Shown: positions 45,619 to 57,381 of the stretch, in pieces | How positions within the stretch are numbered: the stretch's first letter is position 1 | Layout of the letters: each line of letters opens with the position of its first letter | NCBI RefSeq assembly: GCF_000513275.1 | Contig: NZ_CBVJ010000075.1 | Coordinates: 57,158-121,157, forward strand | DNA: 64,000 nucleotides | Direction of reading: 5' to 3' | DNA from: Paenibacillus gorillae | Lineage (GTDB): Bacteria; Bacillota; Bacilli; Paenibacillales; Paenibacillaceae | Program-made: the position numbers and the translations under genes | Notes under the pieces: model-generated | Seen by the model: only the letters and a program-made list of their open reading frames with translations | What the model was told of the DNA's origin: nothing | Databases searched by the model: none

Positions 45619-46383
45619 TTAGAATTGGAATGAAAGATAGCTTAACGTACCCATCTCGTAGCTTCTATGGATAATGGTCGGCGCAGTATCCGGTTGACCG
45701 GCGCCCAGCGCAATATAAAACGGTACAAAATGTTCGGCACGCGGAACCGCAGCTTTCGCATTCGGCGCGAGGCTCTCGTAACGAAACAGATCTTCGAGCG
45801 CATGCTGCTCCAGCTTTCCGATCAGCCAGTCATCAAATTGAACGGCCCAAGGCTCCGCTTCCTTCTGACCCCATCTGAGCGCCCGCAGGTTGTGTACAGT
45901 CACACCGCTGCCGATTAATAATATGTTGCGTCCGGCCAATTCGCGCAGTGCTTTGCCTATGCGATACTGTTCTTCTGCAGGTAAATATGGATTGACGGAT
46001 ACTTGCACGACCGGAATATGAGCTTTCGGAAACATTTTAGACAAAATCGTCCAGGAGCCGTGATCCAGACCACGCTCTGTGTCGAATCCGGAAGGTATAC
46101 CTTCCGTCTCCAATAATTGTCTCACAAGCTCTGCAATTTGGGTAGAGCCTTGCGCATTGTATTTCACTTGGTACAATTCATCCGGAAATCCGTGAAAATC
46201 ATAGATCGTATCATATATATCGTCTTTTGAGCTGATGGTTGTAACATCTGTTTCCCAATGCGCGGTAAATATTACGATCGCATCAGGCTGCAGCTTTGCT
46301 CCAGTATCGCGCAGAAAAGCGGTATAATCATTGTCTTGCACAGCCAGCATCGGTGATCCGTGCGCTAAAAATAAAGGCGACAT
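45619..46383 (-). CDS. DODA-type extradiol ring-cleavage dioxygenase
   Basis: 254 residues from ATG 46383 (GGAGGGAAC upstream). LigB/DODA hallmarks are LFLAHGSPMLAVQDNDYT, AIVIFTAHWETDVTTISS, FHGFPDELYQVKYNAQG, GLDHGSWTILSKMFPKAHIP and GSGVTVHNLRALRW, with the conserved His residues that bind Fe or Zn. It opens catechol-type rings such as 4,5-DOPA. The divergent HxlR-type regulator gene and the inverted repeat between them suggest local control by reactive quinones. Confidence 0.92.
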   Translation of the reverse strand: MSPLFLAHGSPMLAVQDNDYTAFLRDTGAKLQPDAIVIFTAHWETDVTTISSKDDIYDTIYDFHGFPDELYQVKYNAQGSTQIAELVRQLLETEGIPSGFDTERGLDHGSWTILSKMFPKAHIPVVQVSVNPYLPAEEQYRIGKALRELAGRNILLIGSGVTVHNLRALRWGQKEAEPWAVQFDDWLIGKLEQHALEDLFRYESLAPNAKAAVPRAEHFVPFYIALGAGQPDTAPTIIHRSYEMGTLSYLSFQF

Positions 46384-46406
46384 TGAAGTTCCCTCCCTCA
46401 CATCAC

Positions 46407-46419
46407 TTACTAATAGTAA
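46407..46419. promoter_or_regulatory. Candidate operator for the HxlR-type regulator
   Basis: Perfect inverted repeat TTACTA-A-TAGTAA, 23 bases upstream of the dioxygenase start, in the 147-base AT-rich divergent region. Similar TACTA-type repeats are bound by YodB/CatR in Bacillus; binding here is inferred. Confidence 0.5.
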
Positions 46420-46530
46420 CTAATTATATATTCGAAATTAAGTAACGTCAAGTTATGGACAATATTTAAGTTTGCTTGTATAAAATAGATATTAAAGATA
46501 TAATAGTGGGACTTAAACGAGGTGATTGAA

Positions 46531-46863
46531 ATGGAGCAATCCGATCTATGTCCACGGTTGCAGAAGGGAATGGACCTTATCGGCAAACGATGGATCGGCT
46601 TAATCATTTATCAGCTGTTATCCGGACCTCAACGGTTTTGCACCGTCCAAGCCGCTCTTCCGATCAGTGGAAGGCTGCTGTCCGAACGTTTCAAGGATTT
46701 GGAGAATGAAGGCATCGTTGCGAGAATGGTCTATCCTGAAATTCCCGTCCGGATTGAATATTCCTTAACTGACAAGGGACTTGCTCTAGAGCCTATCGTC
46801 CGGGAAATTCAAAGATGGTCGCAGGATTGGATTGAAGAGCAGCCGGAGCATAATTGTCCTTAA
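46531..46863 (+). CDS. HxlR-family regulator (YodB/CatR-like)
   Basis: 110 residues from ATG 46531 with GAGGTG upstream. The winged helix has GKRWIGLIIYQLLSGPQRFC, ISGRLLSERFKDLENEGIV and EYSLTDKGLALEPIVREIQR. The N-terminal Cys in SDLCPRLQKG matches the redox-sensing Cys of YodB, CatR and HypR, which repress dioxygenase or reductase genes until modified by quinones or disulfide stress. Divergent from the DODA gene, which it probably controls. Confidence 0.9.
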   Translation: MEQSDLCPRLQKGMDLIGKRWIGLIIYQLLSGPQRFCTVQAALPISGRLLSERFKDLENEGIVARMVYPEIPVRIEYSLTDKGLALEPIVREIQRWSQDWIEEQPEHNCP

Positions 46864-47033
46864 TAAGGCGTCAAGCCGACATATTGCCAGAGCTTCCTGA
46901 GTCGCCGCTTTTATCGTGGTGATCATCCAGAAAGCTCTTTTTGTTATGCCTTTATATGCAGCCGCCCTGCGGAATTCCAGCCCTCTGCAGCAAATACCCA
47001 GCACTCTCTACCATTCCGGCACATACATATATC

Positions 47034-47056
47034 CTATCAATATCTGCTAGTGATAG
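47034..47056. promoter_or_regulatory. Inverted repeat upstream of small gene and permease
   Basis: CTATCA and TGATAG separated by 11 bases, about 42 bases before the ATG at 47098. May be a regulator site; its protein is unknown. Confidence 0.35.
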
Positions 47057-47097
47057 ATGCTAGACAGATGAAGGTTGAATGAAAGGAGTCCGAATCC

Positions 47098-47277
47098 ATG
47101 CTTATCATCTTCTCAATCATTTGCCTAGCAGGCTTAGCATCGTATCTCTTGCTTAAGCCATCCGCCCCACTGATGAATCCGGCAGAGCAGCCTGTCACCA
47201 AATCGGCAGTTCAGTCCGCTATCTACTACGACAGAGAGAGACTCGAGGCCCATCAGCCTTCGGTCGTCGGCGAATAA
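47098..47277 (+). CDS. Small membrane protein, 59 residues
   Basis: ATG 47098 follows GAAAGGAG. One N-terminal membrane helix (LIIFSIICLAGLASYLLL) and a polar tail with PAEQPVTKSAVQSAIYYDRE. Stop at 47275-47277, 45 bases before the permease. No family recognised; likely co-transcribed with the permease and perhaps a small partner. Confidence 0.7.
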   Translation: MLIIFSIICLAGLASYLLLKPSAPLMNPAEQPVTKSAVQSAIYYDRERLEAHQPSVVGE

Positions 47278-47322
47278 AGCTACCGGATATTCAGACAGTC
47301 AGATCGAAATTGAGGTGATCCT

Positions 47323-48675
47323 TATTTGTTGCTATCCGCTACTGTCCTATTGACCCTGTTTGCTTTTATCTTTACGATTGTCCTGATTTTATGGCGGCCA
47401 AGAGGACTAAATGAAGCGATACCCGCCACATTCGGCGCAATCGTGGTCTTGGCCGGCGGCGCCGTAACCTGGCCCGACCTTCTGCAAATTACGGAGACGA
47501 TCAGCGGTGCAGCCATTACGATAATGGCAACCATTGTAATGGCTATCGTCCTCGAGAGCTTTGGCTTCTTCGTATGGGCCGCAGAAGGACTTGCTATACG
47601 GGCTCGCGGTTCAGGCATCCGGTTATTCTGGTACGTCAACCTCATTTGCTTTCTCATGACCCTCTTCTTCAACAATGACGGCAGCATCCTTATTACAACA
47701 CCGATACTTCTCATTATGCTCCAGCATCTGGGCCTTAAAAATCATCAAAAGATTCCCTATTTACTATCGGGCGCATTAGTCGCCACTGCATCCAGCGCAC
47801 CCATCGGCGTCAGCAATATCGTTAATCTAATCGCACTCAAAATCGTTCATATGGATTTGTATATGCATACGATGATGATGTTCGTCCCGGCCACAATCGG
47901 CTTGCTGTTTCTCGTTACGCTGCTCTTTCTTTGCTTCTATCGTCAACTGCCAAGAAAAATTCCCCGCACCGTATCGATACGGGGCAGCCATCCCTTAAGC
48001 AGATCGCTCCAATCGGAACCAGACCCGCGTTACACAACCCGATTTATGCAATCCATACTCTTATTCGTATTTGCAGTCCGGTTAAGCTTATTCGGAGCAT
48101 CCTATGTGCATATTCCAATCGAGTGGGTGGCCGTTCTAGGCTCGCTGCTGCTGCTTGGCTGGCGCTGGGTTTATTTGAAAATGCCGCCTAAAGATATTCT
48201 GGCAAAAATCCCTTGGCATATTCTTATTTTTGCTTTCGGCATGTACGTCATCATTTACGGCTTGAATAATATCGGGCTCACCGAGAAGCTTGTTTCGATC
48301 TTTCAACCGCTGGTGTCAGGTGATTTGATGAGCGCAAGCCTGATGATGGGCGGACTGCTATCCGCAATGTCTACACTGTTCAACAATCACCCGGCATTAA
48401 TGGTCGGAACGCTCACACTGACGCAGATGGGACTAGATCCCCTTACACTGAAAATCGCCTATTTGGCCAGCGTCATCGGCAGCGATATCGGTTCGCTGCT
48501 GCTTCCAATCGGTACGCTCGCTTCCCTCATCTGGATGCACATCCTAAAGCAGTATAAGGTGAAAATCGGATGGAAGGATTACGTGAAAGTAACCGCCCTC
48601 GTAATTCCGCCTACTCTAGTATTTACGCTAGTTCTGTTGGCCCTATGGGTAGCCTGGCTTTATCCGGCGCATTAA
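47323..48675 (+). CDS. ArsB/NhaD-type permease (ion transporter superfamily)
   Basis: About 450 residues beginning with TTG TTG at 47323/47326 after GAGGTGATCC. Ten or more hydrophobic segments; landmark loops FFNNDGSILITTPILLIML and STLFNNHPALMVGTLTLTQM are the two inverted half-domain hairpins of the ArsB/P permease group, and IGSDIGSLLLPIGTLASLIW is near the end. Such proteins move arsenite or anions or exchange Na+ and H+. No arsR, arsC or arsA is nearby, so arsenite is not assured. Confidence 0.85.
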   Translation, partial: YLLLSATVLLTLFAFIFTIVLILWRPRGLNEAIPATFGAIVVLAGGAVTWPDLLQITETISGAAITIMATIVMAIVLESFGFFVWAAEGLAIRARGSGIRLFWYVNLICFLMTLFFNNDGSILITTPILLIMLQHLGLKNHQKIPYLLSGALVATASSAPIGVSNIVNLIALKIVHMDLYMHTMMMFVPATIGLLFLVTLLFLCFYRQLPRKIPRTVSIRGSHPLSRSLQSEPDPRYTTRFMQSILLFVFAVRLSLFGASYVHIPIEWVAVLGSLLLLGWRWVYLKMPPKDILAKIPWHILIFAFGMYVIIYGLNNIGLTEKLVSIFQPLVSGDLMSASLMMGGLLSAMSTLFNNHPALMVGTLTLTQMGLDPLTLKIAYLASVIGSDIGSLLLPIGTLASLIWMHILKQYKVKIGWKDYVKVTALVIPPTLVFTLVLLALWVAWLYPAH

Positions 48676-48703
48676 CGATCGGCCATAAGAAAGGAGAGTG
48701 CCT

Positions 48704-49387
48704 ATGAGCCTATTTAAAAAATTTATTGGCTGCGAGGTGATGGTCGAGCTAATCGGCTGCGGCAGTCATTCCGGCATGCTTGTTGACGCCGGAGTAGACG
48801 CCGTCGTGCTGAAGCAGGAGCATCGCTACAAATATATCGCTGCTGCGCATATTCAATCACTGGAATCTGCCGGCTCCTCTGATACAGAAAAGAAGCTTCC
48901 CGATTATTCTGGAGGGTACGCTGCATCCCGGTTATCGTTAATCGAACTGCTACGTCAAGCCAGATCATTACCTTCTCTTATCAAACTGGACCGGCATCAA
49001 TTTCTTTACGGAACCGTAACAGCCGTCTATGAAGATTACTTTGAATATGAAGCGGTTGGCAACGGCAAGCTGATTGTTCCAACCTGTCATTTGAAATGGA
49101 TCAGTCTATTAGCGGACGATCAGCATTGGTTTCCTGCAGCTAATCCTGAGTCTCAGCCGACTGCTGATCAGGAGCAGTCACCGCCAACGTACAGCGGGCG
49201 GCTGCTTGCCTCGCAAGGCTTCCCCGTCATACTGGATCGTGGCCTCGCTCCCCATAAATACGGAATTTTGCTGCAGTCGGAATTTCCGTTCCTTGAGTTG
49301 AAGTCTGCAGACGGCAAAACGATCCATTATAACGCTGAACACATTAAATGCTTCGCCATCATGAAGAAGCCTGCGTCCAATCCGTGA
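48704..49387 (+). CDS. Hypothetical protein with repeated SH3/Sm-like units
   Basis: 227 residues from ATG 48704 (AAAGGAGAG upstream). Three regions look alike: GCEVMVELIGCGSHSGMLVD, then a middle one from KLDRHQFLYGTVTAVYEDYF, and a third starting SQGFPVILDRGLAPHKYGIL. Each ends in a turn such as HYNAEHIKCFAI or VPTCHLKWISLL, as in DUF2642-like Sm-barrel proteins of bacilli. Possibly a spore or cell-surface associated protein; function unknown. It follows the permease by 28 bases. Confidence 0.7.
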   Translation: MSLFKKFIGCEVMVELIGCGSHSGMLVDAGVDAVVLKQEHRYKYIAAAHIQSLESAGSSDTEKKLPDYSGGYAASRLSLIELLRQARSLPSLIKLDRHQFLYGTVTAVYEDYFEYEAVGNGKLIVPTCHLKWISLLADDQHWFPAANPESQPTADQEQSPPTYSGRLLASQGFPVILDRGLAPHKYGILLQSEFPFLELKSADGKTIHYNAEHIKCFAIMKKPASNP

Positions 49388-49402
49388 CGCAGGCTTCTTC
49401 TT
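49363..49402. terminator. Bidirectional terminator
   Basis: 15-bp stem (49363-49377 with 49385-49399) overlapping the end of the hypothetical gene and facing mccB on the other strand. Confidence 0.8.
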
Positions 49403-49416
49403 CTACATATTCGCGG

Positions 49417-51476
<2,060 letters not shown>

Positions 51477-51491
51477 TGGACAGCTCCTCCA

Positions 51492-52133
51492 TTAACCGTT
51501 TTTCGTCGCGTCGATCAGCCACACATAGCGGTTAAGCCTATTGAAGGTTACGCTGAAGCCATTGCGCTCCAGCATCGCTTGCAGCGCTTCAATCGTCGTA
51601 TAGTATTCCGTCTGCAGATCATAGAGCAGGTTGTGATAACCCGCCTCCCGGGCTGATGCATGAATAAGCTCACGTTCGTCCGCATCGCGGTAAACGGTGT
51701 CTGCGAATACGATTTTTCCGCCGCTGCTCAGAAGCTTGCCATAAAGCGCAATCGCCGCTTCCTTTTCCTCATCAGTCAGATGGTGAAACGCATACGTGCT
51801 GACAATGGAATCAACAGGCTCGCCGATGGATGGAAATTGAATAAAATCCCCATCCAGCAGCGTAAAGGAAAGGCCCCGCTTGGCGATTTGCCTGCGCATG
51901 CCGGATGAGGGCTCCACTCCGTACACGACCCTGCCGAGCGCAATCAGCTTTTCCGTTAAATTGCCGGTCCCTACACCAAATTCGACGACCGTTCCAAAAC
52001 TGCGAGAAGCAACCGTCTGTAAAATATGATCATAATGCTCGAATACCTCGCGATACTGCTCGTCATGCCCCGCCACCGTCTGATCGTAATCTTCCGACCA
52101 ATTATCGAACAACTCGATAAACTCTCTGCCCAT
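51492..52133 (-). CDS. yrrT: SAM-dependent methyltransferase YrrT
   Basis: 213 residues, the same length as Bacillus YrrT, with the same opening (MGREFIELFDNWSEDYDQTV), SAM-binding motif VVEFGVGTGNLTEKLIALG and STYAFHHLTDEEKEAAIALY. First gene of the mcc operon. YrrT is thought to recycle SAM. The 183-base region between it and the kdpD-like gene holds the operon promoter, which I cannot place precisely. Confidence 0.9.
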   Translation of the reverse strand: MGREFIELFDNWSEDYDQTVAGHDEQYREVFEHYDHILQTVASRSFGTVVEFGVGTGNLTEKLIALGRVVYGVEPSSGMRRQIAKRGLSFTLLDGDFIQFPSIGEPVDSIVSTYAFHHLTDEEKEAAIALYGKLLSSGGKIVFADTVYRDADERELIHASAREAGYHNLLYDLQTEYYTTIEALQAMLERNGFSVTFNRLNRYVWLIDATKNG

Positions 52134-52316
52134 CGGCCATCCGAGCTCCTTTCGGGTTCGTTTTCGCCGGCTCGGCTCGCTCAGTCTGCTTCGCCGCGAT
52201 ATGCAATCGGGATGCTTGCATTATCGTATGCCGGGCAATACGCCTTGGTGAGACCAAGCCGAACGGGCTTTATGGGCAGCTGTACCGTATTCATAATATT
52301 TTACAAGCTTAGGCGA

Positions 52317-54596
52317 TTAACGCCTTTCTGCCGCGATGAGCACATCCATGTGGCGGGCCCGCCGCAATATACGGTGAATTAGGCTGCTTCTCCATAAAGA
52401 GCGCCATGCCGTCTTCTGCGACTGCCCAATAATAAGCTGGGTAGTCTGCGCCTGATCCGCTGCTGTAAGCAGCCTGTCTGCAACTGCATTGCGGCCCTCC
52501 GCCAACGAAGATGCGAAATTCCCTCCAAGCCGCGCAGTCAAAGCGGTCAGTGTCTCCAGCTTCTTCTCCAGATTTGCGTTCATAGGTGCTCCGCAGCTTA
52601 CATAATGAACATGCCACTCCGCCTTTAACCGGTATGCCAGCCGGAAGCCCCGCCGAATAAGCCGTTCAGCTGCGGCCGATCGAATGTCGATGCCGATAAA
52701 TATAACCTCCCGCTTCCGGAGCGGTCCGCGCAGCGTCTGGCTTTGGTCCCAAGCTTCCAGCCGCTCGTCGACGTCATCGGCAATTTCGCGCAAGGCGAGC
52801 TCACGAAGCGCGATCAGATTCCCGGTTGTAAAAAAAGAACCAAGCGCCTGCTCTACCTTATCCATCGCATAGATATTGCCTGAACGCATGCGCTGATGCA
52901 GCATTTGCGGCGTTACATCGATCAGTTCCACTTCATCTGCCAAGCGCAGCAGCGAATCAGGAATCGTCTCTTTTACTCTAATGCCAGTAAGAGCCTCCAC
53001 TGCATCATTCAAGCTTTCCAAATGCTGCACGTTAACTGTAGCAATGACCGAGATTCCATTCTCTAATAGGAAGAGCACATCCTCGTAGCGTTTTGTTCTG
53101 CTGCTTCCCGGCCTGTTCGTATGCGCCAGCTCATCAACAAGTACAATTTCCGGATTGCGATGAATGATCGACTCTGTATCCATTTCCTCCAGCAGAACTC
53201 CCTGATACGAAATAACCTGCCGCGGGATGACCGGCAGGCCTTCTGCCTGCGCAGCCGTCTCCTTGCGTCCGTGCGTCTCCAACAGTCCGATGACGACATC
53301 CGCCCCTTTATCCATCAGCGCACGGCCTTCTCTAAGCATCGTATAGGTTTTCCCTGCTCCCGGCGAAGCGCCGATATACACTTTAAAGCTCCCTTTGCAA
53401 ATCGCTTTCGTCTTCCGTTCCAGCTCCTGCGGGCTAAACCGTCTAAACACATCCTGCTGCTCTTCCTGCCTTTGCCGGGCTGGTATAATGCGCTCTCCCT
53501 CCTTCACAGCGCGATCAGCCATTAGAAACAGGTCGATGCCATTCAATCGGCGCAGCACACCTTCTGCCAGGGAACCGTGCAGCAATTGCTGCCACCGGCC
53601 CTGCCTGGATTGGCCCATTACGATTCGGCTTGCCCTTAGCTCAACCGCATGCCGAACCAGAATATCCGGAAGCTTCCGGAGGCTTGGAAGCGGAACCTCC
53701 TCGAAGCTTCCATCGATTTTCTGCACCAGCTTTTGGATCGAGCGCTTGAATGTCTGCTGCTCTTGGCTTAACGTCTTTCCTCGCCGGACAAAAGCAAGCA
53801 CAGCGAGACCAGCGTTCAGCCGCCGGGCGATTTGCTGTCCTCTGCGAACATGCAGCGAACCGTTCCAATGATATTGAGCGGCAACAACGATACGCTCGGA
53901 AGCGCCTGAAGCACCCACTGCCCCTTCTTCATCTCGATGTTTCTCAAGCGATTCATTGACGCCTTCAGCGACGAGCCGAAGCGACAATTCACGCAGCACG
54001 CCTAAATTTCCTTTCCGTGAAAGTAAGGGGTGAGGATTGTCGCCAAGCAGCCCTTCCTCCAGCCGCTGCAGCATCGTCTCGGGCGACACGTCAATAAGGC
54101 GGACTTCATCCGCCAGCTCCAATACGCCGGCTGCCACCGTCGCCTCAACAGCAATGCCGGTACGCTGCTTTACAACTTCATGTACGCCAGCAAGCTCATA
54201 CACATTGACCGTTGTAATGACGCTAATGCCTAGATCCAGCAGCACCTTAATATCTTCCAGTCTAGTCCGGCGAAGTGCCTCAGGTCGGTTGCGATGAGCA
54301 AGACCGTCCACGAGGACGACCTCCGGATTGCGGCTAATCAGCGCCTCTACATCAAGATCCTTATACTCCCGTCCAGCCTTCATCCAGTGGATGCTCGGCA
54401 CCCGCTCCAAATGCTCGGCTTGCCTGACCGTTTCCGGCCGCTGCAGCGTTGAGACGGCGCATATTACGACGTCTCTTCCTTGCTGCTGCAGTTGTACGCC
54501 TTCCTGCAGCATGTGGTACGTTTTACCCGAGCCGCTGACGGCACCGATTATAATTTTCAACCGGCCTCTCTTCATCTTGGAGATAAACTCCAGCAC
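52317..54596 (-). CDS. kdpD: Tandem KdpD sensor protein lacking the kinase domain
   Basis: 759 residues made of two copies of the KdpD N-terminal module. Copy 1 (about 1-375) has Walker A GAVSGSGKT near 18, a weakened second motif VVLVDGLAHRNRPEALR, and a Usp-like domain ending IVMGQSRQGRWQQLLHGSL. Copy 2 (about 395-759) has GASPGAGKT near 407, the intact VDELAHTNRPGSSRTKR, and a Usp-like domain ending IIGQSQKTAWRSLWRSSLIH. Both contain the VTTVNVYELA/IATVNVQHLE motif. There is no membrane region, HisKA or ATPase kinase domain and no kdpE nearby. Probably a cytoplasmic K+ or nucleotide-sensing regulator of the pump. Last gene of the kdp operon. Confidence 0.9.
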   Translation of the reverse strand: MLEFISKMKRGRLKIIIGAVSGSGKTYHMLQEGVQLQQQGRDVVICAVSTLQRPETVRQAEHLERVPSIHWMKAGREYKDLDVEALISRNPEVVLVDGLAHRNRPEALRRTRLEDIKVLLDLGISVITTVNVYELAGVHEVVKQRTGIAVEATVAAGVLELADEVRLIDVSPETMLQRLEEGLLGDNPHPLLSRKGNLGVLRELSLRLVAEGVNESLEKHRDEEGAVGASGASERIVVAAQYHWNGSLHVRRGQQIARRLNAGLAVLAFVRRGKTLSQEQQTFKRSIQKLVQKIDGSFEEVPLPSLRKLPDILVRHAVELRASRIVMGQSRQGRWQQLLHGSLAEGVLRRLNGIDLFLMADRAVKEGERIIPARQRQEEQQDVFRRFSPQELERKTKAICKGSFKVYIGASPGAGKTYTMLREGRALMDKGADVVIGLLETHGRKETAAQAEGLPVIPRQVISYQGVLLEEMDTESIIHRNPEIVLVDELAHTNRPGSSRTKRYEDVLFLLENGISVIATVNVQHLESLNDAVEALTGIRVKETIPDSLLRLADEVELIDVTPQMLHQRMRSGNIYAMDKVEQALGSFFTTGNLIALRELALREIADDVDERLEAWDQSQTLRGPLRKREVIFIGIDIRSAAAERLIRRGFRLAYRLKAEWHVHYVSCGAPMNANLEKKLETLTALTARLGGNFASSLAEGRNAVADRLLTAADQAQTTQLIIGQSQKTAWRSLWRSSLIHRILRRARHMDVLIAAERR

Positions 54597-54647
54597 TTCC
54601 TCCGGCGTTTTCCTTCTATAGATAGAGACCGCCCCCTTCTAGTGAGA

Positions 54648-55298
54648 TCAGCCCTTCATATTTGATGCCGCTGACTTGCTTTCAAGCCTCTCTGCCAACT
54701 GTAAATTCAGCTTCAATACATTGACTCGAATCTCTCCGAATAAGCCCAGCGAACGTCCTTCTGTATTGGCTTCAACCAGCAGCTTCAGTTCGGCTTCATC
54801 CAAGCCGGTCAGCTTGCTGATTCGCGGAATTTGCACAGCTGCCGATTGCGGCGTAATATGCGGGTCGAGCCCCGATCCTGAATTGGTGATCAACGCAATC
54901 GGCAGTTGTTCGACGGGAACGTCGGGATTTTCCGTCTTCCATTGTGAAATGGAAGCTTTCGTCCGGTCCAGCAGAGCCGGATTGGATGGCGCGTAATTGT
55001 TCGAGCCTGAACCAGCCGCATTATAATCAATGCTTGAGACTCTGCCTTGAAAATATTCCGGATCCTTAAACGGCTGGCCGATTAAGGCAGATCCGACAAT
55101 TTGCCCGTTTCCATCCTTCACTAGACTGCCGTCAGCCTGATCAGGAAAGAGCAGCTGGGCTGCTCCCGTACTGACAAGCGGATATATGATGCCGCATAAC
55201 ACGATAAATACGAGACTTGACCGCAAAGCCTGCCACACGATAGAACCGCCAGACTTTGATTCATTATTAGAAGCTGCTGGTAATGCATGAGTACGCAT
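54648..55298 (-). CDS. kdpC: K+-transporting ATPase subunit C
   Basis: 216 residues from ATG 55298 (AAAGGATG upstream). An N-terminal membrane helix (ALRSSLVFIVLCGIIYPLVS) is followed by QLLFPDQADGSLVKDGNGQI, VGSALIGQPFKDPEYFQGR, and the C-terminal SGLDPHITPQSAAVQIPRIS. KdpC is the extracytoplasmic-facing stabilising subunit of the Kdp complex. Normal length; 26 bases after kdpB. Confidence 0.95.
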   Translation of the reverse strand: MRTHALPAASNNESKSGGSIVWQALRSSLVFIVLCGIIYPLVSTGAAQLLFPDQADGSLVKDGNGQIVGSALIGQPFKDPEYFQGRVSSIDYNAAGSGSNNYAPSNPALLDRTKASISQWKTENPDVPVEQLPIALITNSGSGLDPHITPQSAAVQIPRISKLTGLDEAELKLLVEANTEGRSLGLFGEIRVNVLKLNLQLAERLESKSAASNMKG

Positions 55299-55324
55299 AA
55301 AACAATCATCCTTTCTATTTCGGG

Positions 55325-57364
55325 CTACACCCAAATATGCACAACAAGGTCAATCAGTTTAATGCCAATGAATGGCGCGATCATACCGCCCAGTCCGTAG
55401 ACGAGCAAATTGCGGGCTAATAGGCGGGAGCCGCTCATCGGCCTGTAGGCGACACCTTTCATCGCCAACGGAATCAGCATCGGAATAATGACTGCGTTGA
55501 AAATTAATGCCGACAAAATAGCTGAATACGGCGAGCCCAGCTTCATCACATTCAACGCGTTCATTTGCGGAATAACGATCATGAACATTGCCGGAATGAT
55601 TGCAAAGTATTTGGCAATATCGTTGGCAATGCTAAAGGTCGTCAATGCGCCTCGAGTCATCAGCAGTTGTTTGCCGATGGCGACCACCTCAATGATCTTG
55701 GAAGGATCAGAATCCAGATCCACCATATTGGCCGCCTCTTTGGCGGCAGTCGTGCCGCTGTTCATCGCAATGCCAACGTCTGCTTGGGCCAGCGCCGGCG
55801 CATCATTCGTGCCGTCGCCAGTCATGGCAACCAGCTTGCCTTCCGCTTGCTCTCGGCGGATAACCTCGATTTTATCCTCCGGTGTACTTTCAGCGATAAA
55901 ACCGTCCACCCCCGCTTCCCGGGCGATCGTCGCAGCTGTAAGCTGGTTATCCCCGGTACACATAATCGTCTTGATGCCCATACGCCGCAGCTGTTCAAAT
56001 CTCTCGCTCATTCCCGGCTTAACGGTATCCTTCAAATAAATAAGGCCAACTATATGTTGATCTACGGCAACAGCTAGCGGCGTACCGCCAGCGGATGCGA
56101 TGCTGTCTGCTTTAGCAGCCAAATCATCAGGTATCGTCCCGCCTTGCAACAACACCCATTTCCGCACAGCATCAACTGCCCCTTTACGCACCTGCCGTCC
56201 GTCAGGCAAGTCGATGCCGCTCATCCTTGTCTCCGCCCGAAACGGAATGAACCCGCCCGTCTCCGCCCCAAGCGTATCGAATGGAAGCCCGTTGCGTTTC
56301 ATATAATCGATTACCGAGCGGCCTTCCGGCGTTTCATCCTTCAGTGAACTAATAGCAGCCCAGCCTGCCAGCTCCGAGCTGCTAGCACTGCCTGCCGTCA
56401 CAAACTCGCTGGCCATCCGATTGCCGAAGGTGATCGTTCCTGTTTTATCCAAAATCATCGTATTGATGTCTCCCGCCGCTTCCACCGCTTTGCCCGACAT
56501 AGCCAGCACATTGTATTGAGCGACCCGGTCCATGCCCGCTATGCCGATTGCGGAAAGCAAGCCGCCAATCGTTGTCGGAATGAGACAGACGAGCAGGGCG
56601 ATCAACACGGGCACCTCAAGCTCAATGCCGACGAACCTCGCAATCGGTCCAAGCGTCACGACCACGATCAGGAAAATAAGCGTCAGGCTGGTCAGCAGCG
56701 TGCCGAGCGCAATTTCATTCGGTGTTTTTTGCCGTTTGGCCCCTTCGACAAGCGAGATCATCCGATCGATAAACGATTCCCCAGGCTCGCTGATCACTCT
56801 GATTTTGATCCAGTCGCTAACGACCCGCGTCCCTCCCGTTACCGAACTGAAATCGCCGCCTGCCTCTTTAATAACGGGTGCCGATTCACCCGTAATCGCG
56901 GATTCATCCACGGAAGCGACACCCTCGACCACTTCTCCGTCACAAGGGATCATCTCGCCTTGCGACGCAATGACCAAGTCGCCCCTATGCAGCTCCGTGG
57001 ATCTTATTACGTTGATGCCGCCGCCCTCGACCAGCTTATTTGCCATCACTTCCTGCTTCGTCTTCTTGAGGGAGTCAGCTTGCGCTTTACCCCGGCCCTC
57101 CGCCAAAGCTTCCGCAAAGTTCGCAAATAGAACGGTAACCAGCAAAATAAGAAACACGGTCAAATTAAAGCCTATACGCTCTCTGGAATGGAAAAAGTCC
57201 GGAAATACCGTCATGAGCAAGACGATAACGGTACATACCTCTACAACGAACATAACCGGATTTTTCAGCATCGTTACCGGATTGAGTTTGAGCAAGCTTT
57301 CCTTCAAAGCACGCTGAACGGCATCTGCCGTCAGCATTCGTTTCTGTCGATTATTCGTCATCAT
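55325..57364 (-). CDS. kdpB: K+-transporting P-type ATPase subunit B
   Basis: 679 residues from ATG 57364 with GAGGTGG upstream. P-type ATPase motifs are [34 protein letters not shown] (phosphorylated Asp near 305), and [20 protein letters not shown]. It couples ATP hydrolysis to K+ uptake by KdpA. An open frame continues upstream of 57364 but is not Kdp-like. Starts 17 bases after kdpA. Confidence 0.97.
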   Translation of the reverse strand: MMTNNRQKRMLTADAVQRALKESLLKLNPVTMLKNPVMFVVEVCTVIVLLMTVFPDFFHSRERIGFNLTVFLILLVTVLFANFAEALAEGRGKAQADSLKKTKQEVMANKLVEGGGINVIRSTELHRGDLVIASQGEMIPCDGEVVEGVASVDESAITGESAPVIKEAGGDFSSVTGGTRVVSDWIKIRVISEPGESFIDRMISLVEGAKRQKTPNEIALGTLLTSLTLIFLIVVVTLGPIARFVGIELEVPVLIALLVCLIPTTIGGLLSAIGIAGMDRVAQYNVLAMSGKAVEAAGDINTMILDKTGTITFGNRMASEFVTAGSASSSELAGWAAISSLKDETPEGRSVIDYMKRNGLPFDTLGAETGGFIPFRAETRMSGIDLPDGRQVRKGAVDAVRKWVLLQGGTIPDDLAAKADSIASAGGTPLAVAVDQHIVGLIYLKDTVKPGMSERFEQLRRMGIKTIMCTGDNQLTAATIAREAGVDGFIAESTPEDKIEVIRREQAEGKLVAMTGDGTNDAPALAQADVGIAMNSGTTAAKEAANMVDLDSDPSKIIEVVAIGKQLLMTRGALTTFSIANDIAKYFAIIPAMFMIVIPQMNALNVMKLGSPYSAILSALIFNAVIIPMLIPLAMKGVAYRPMSGSRLLARNLLVYGLGGMIAPFIGIKLIDLVVHIWV

Positions 57365-57381
57365 TTTATCCACCTCATCCG

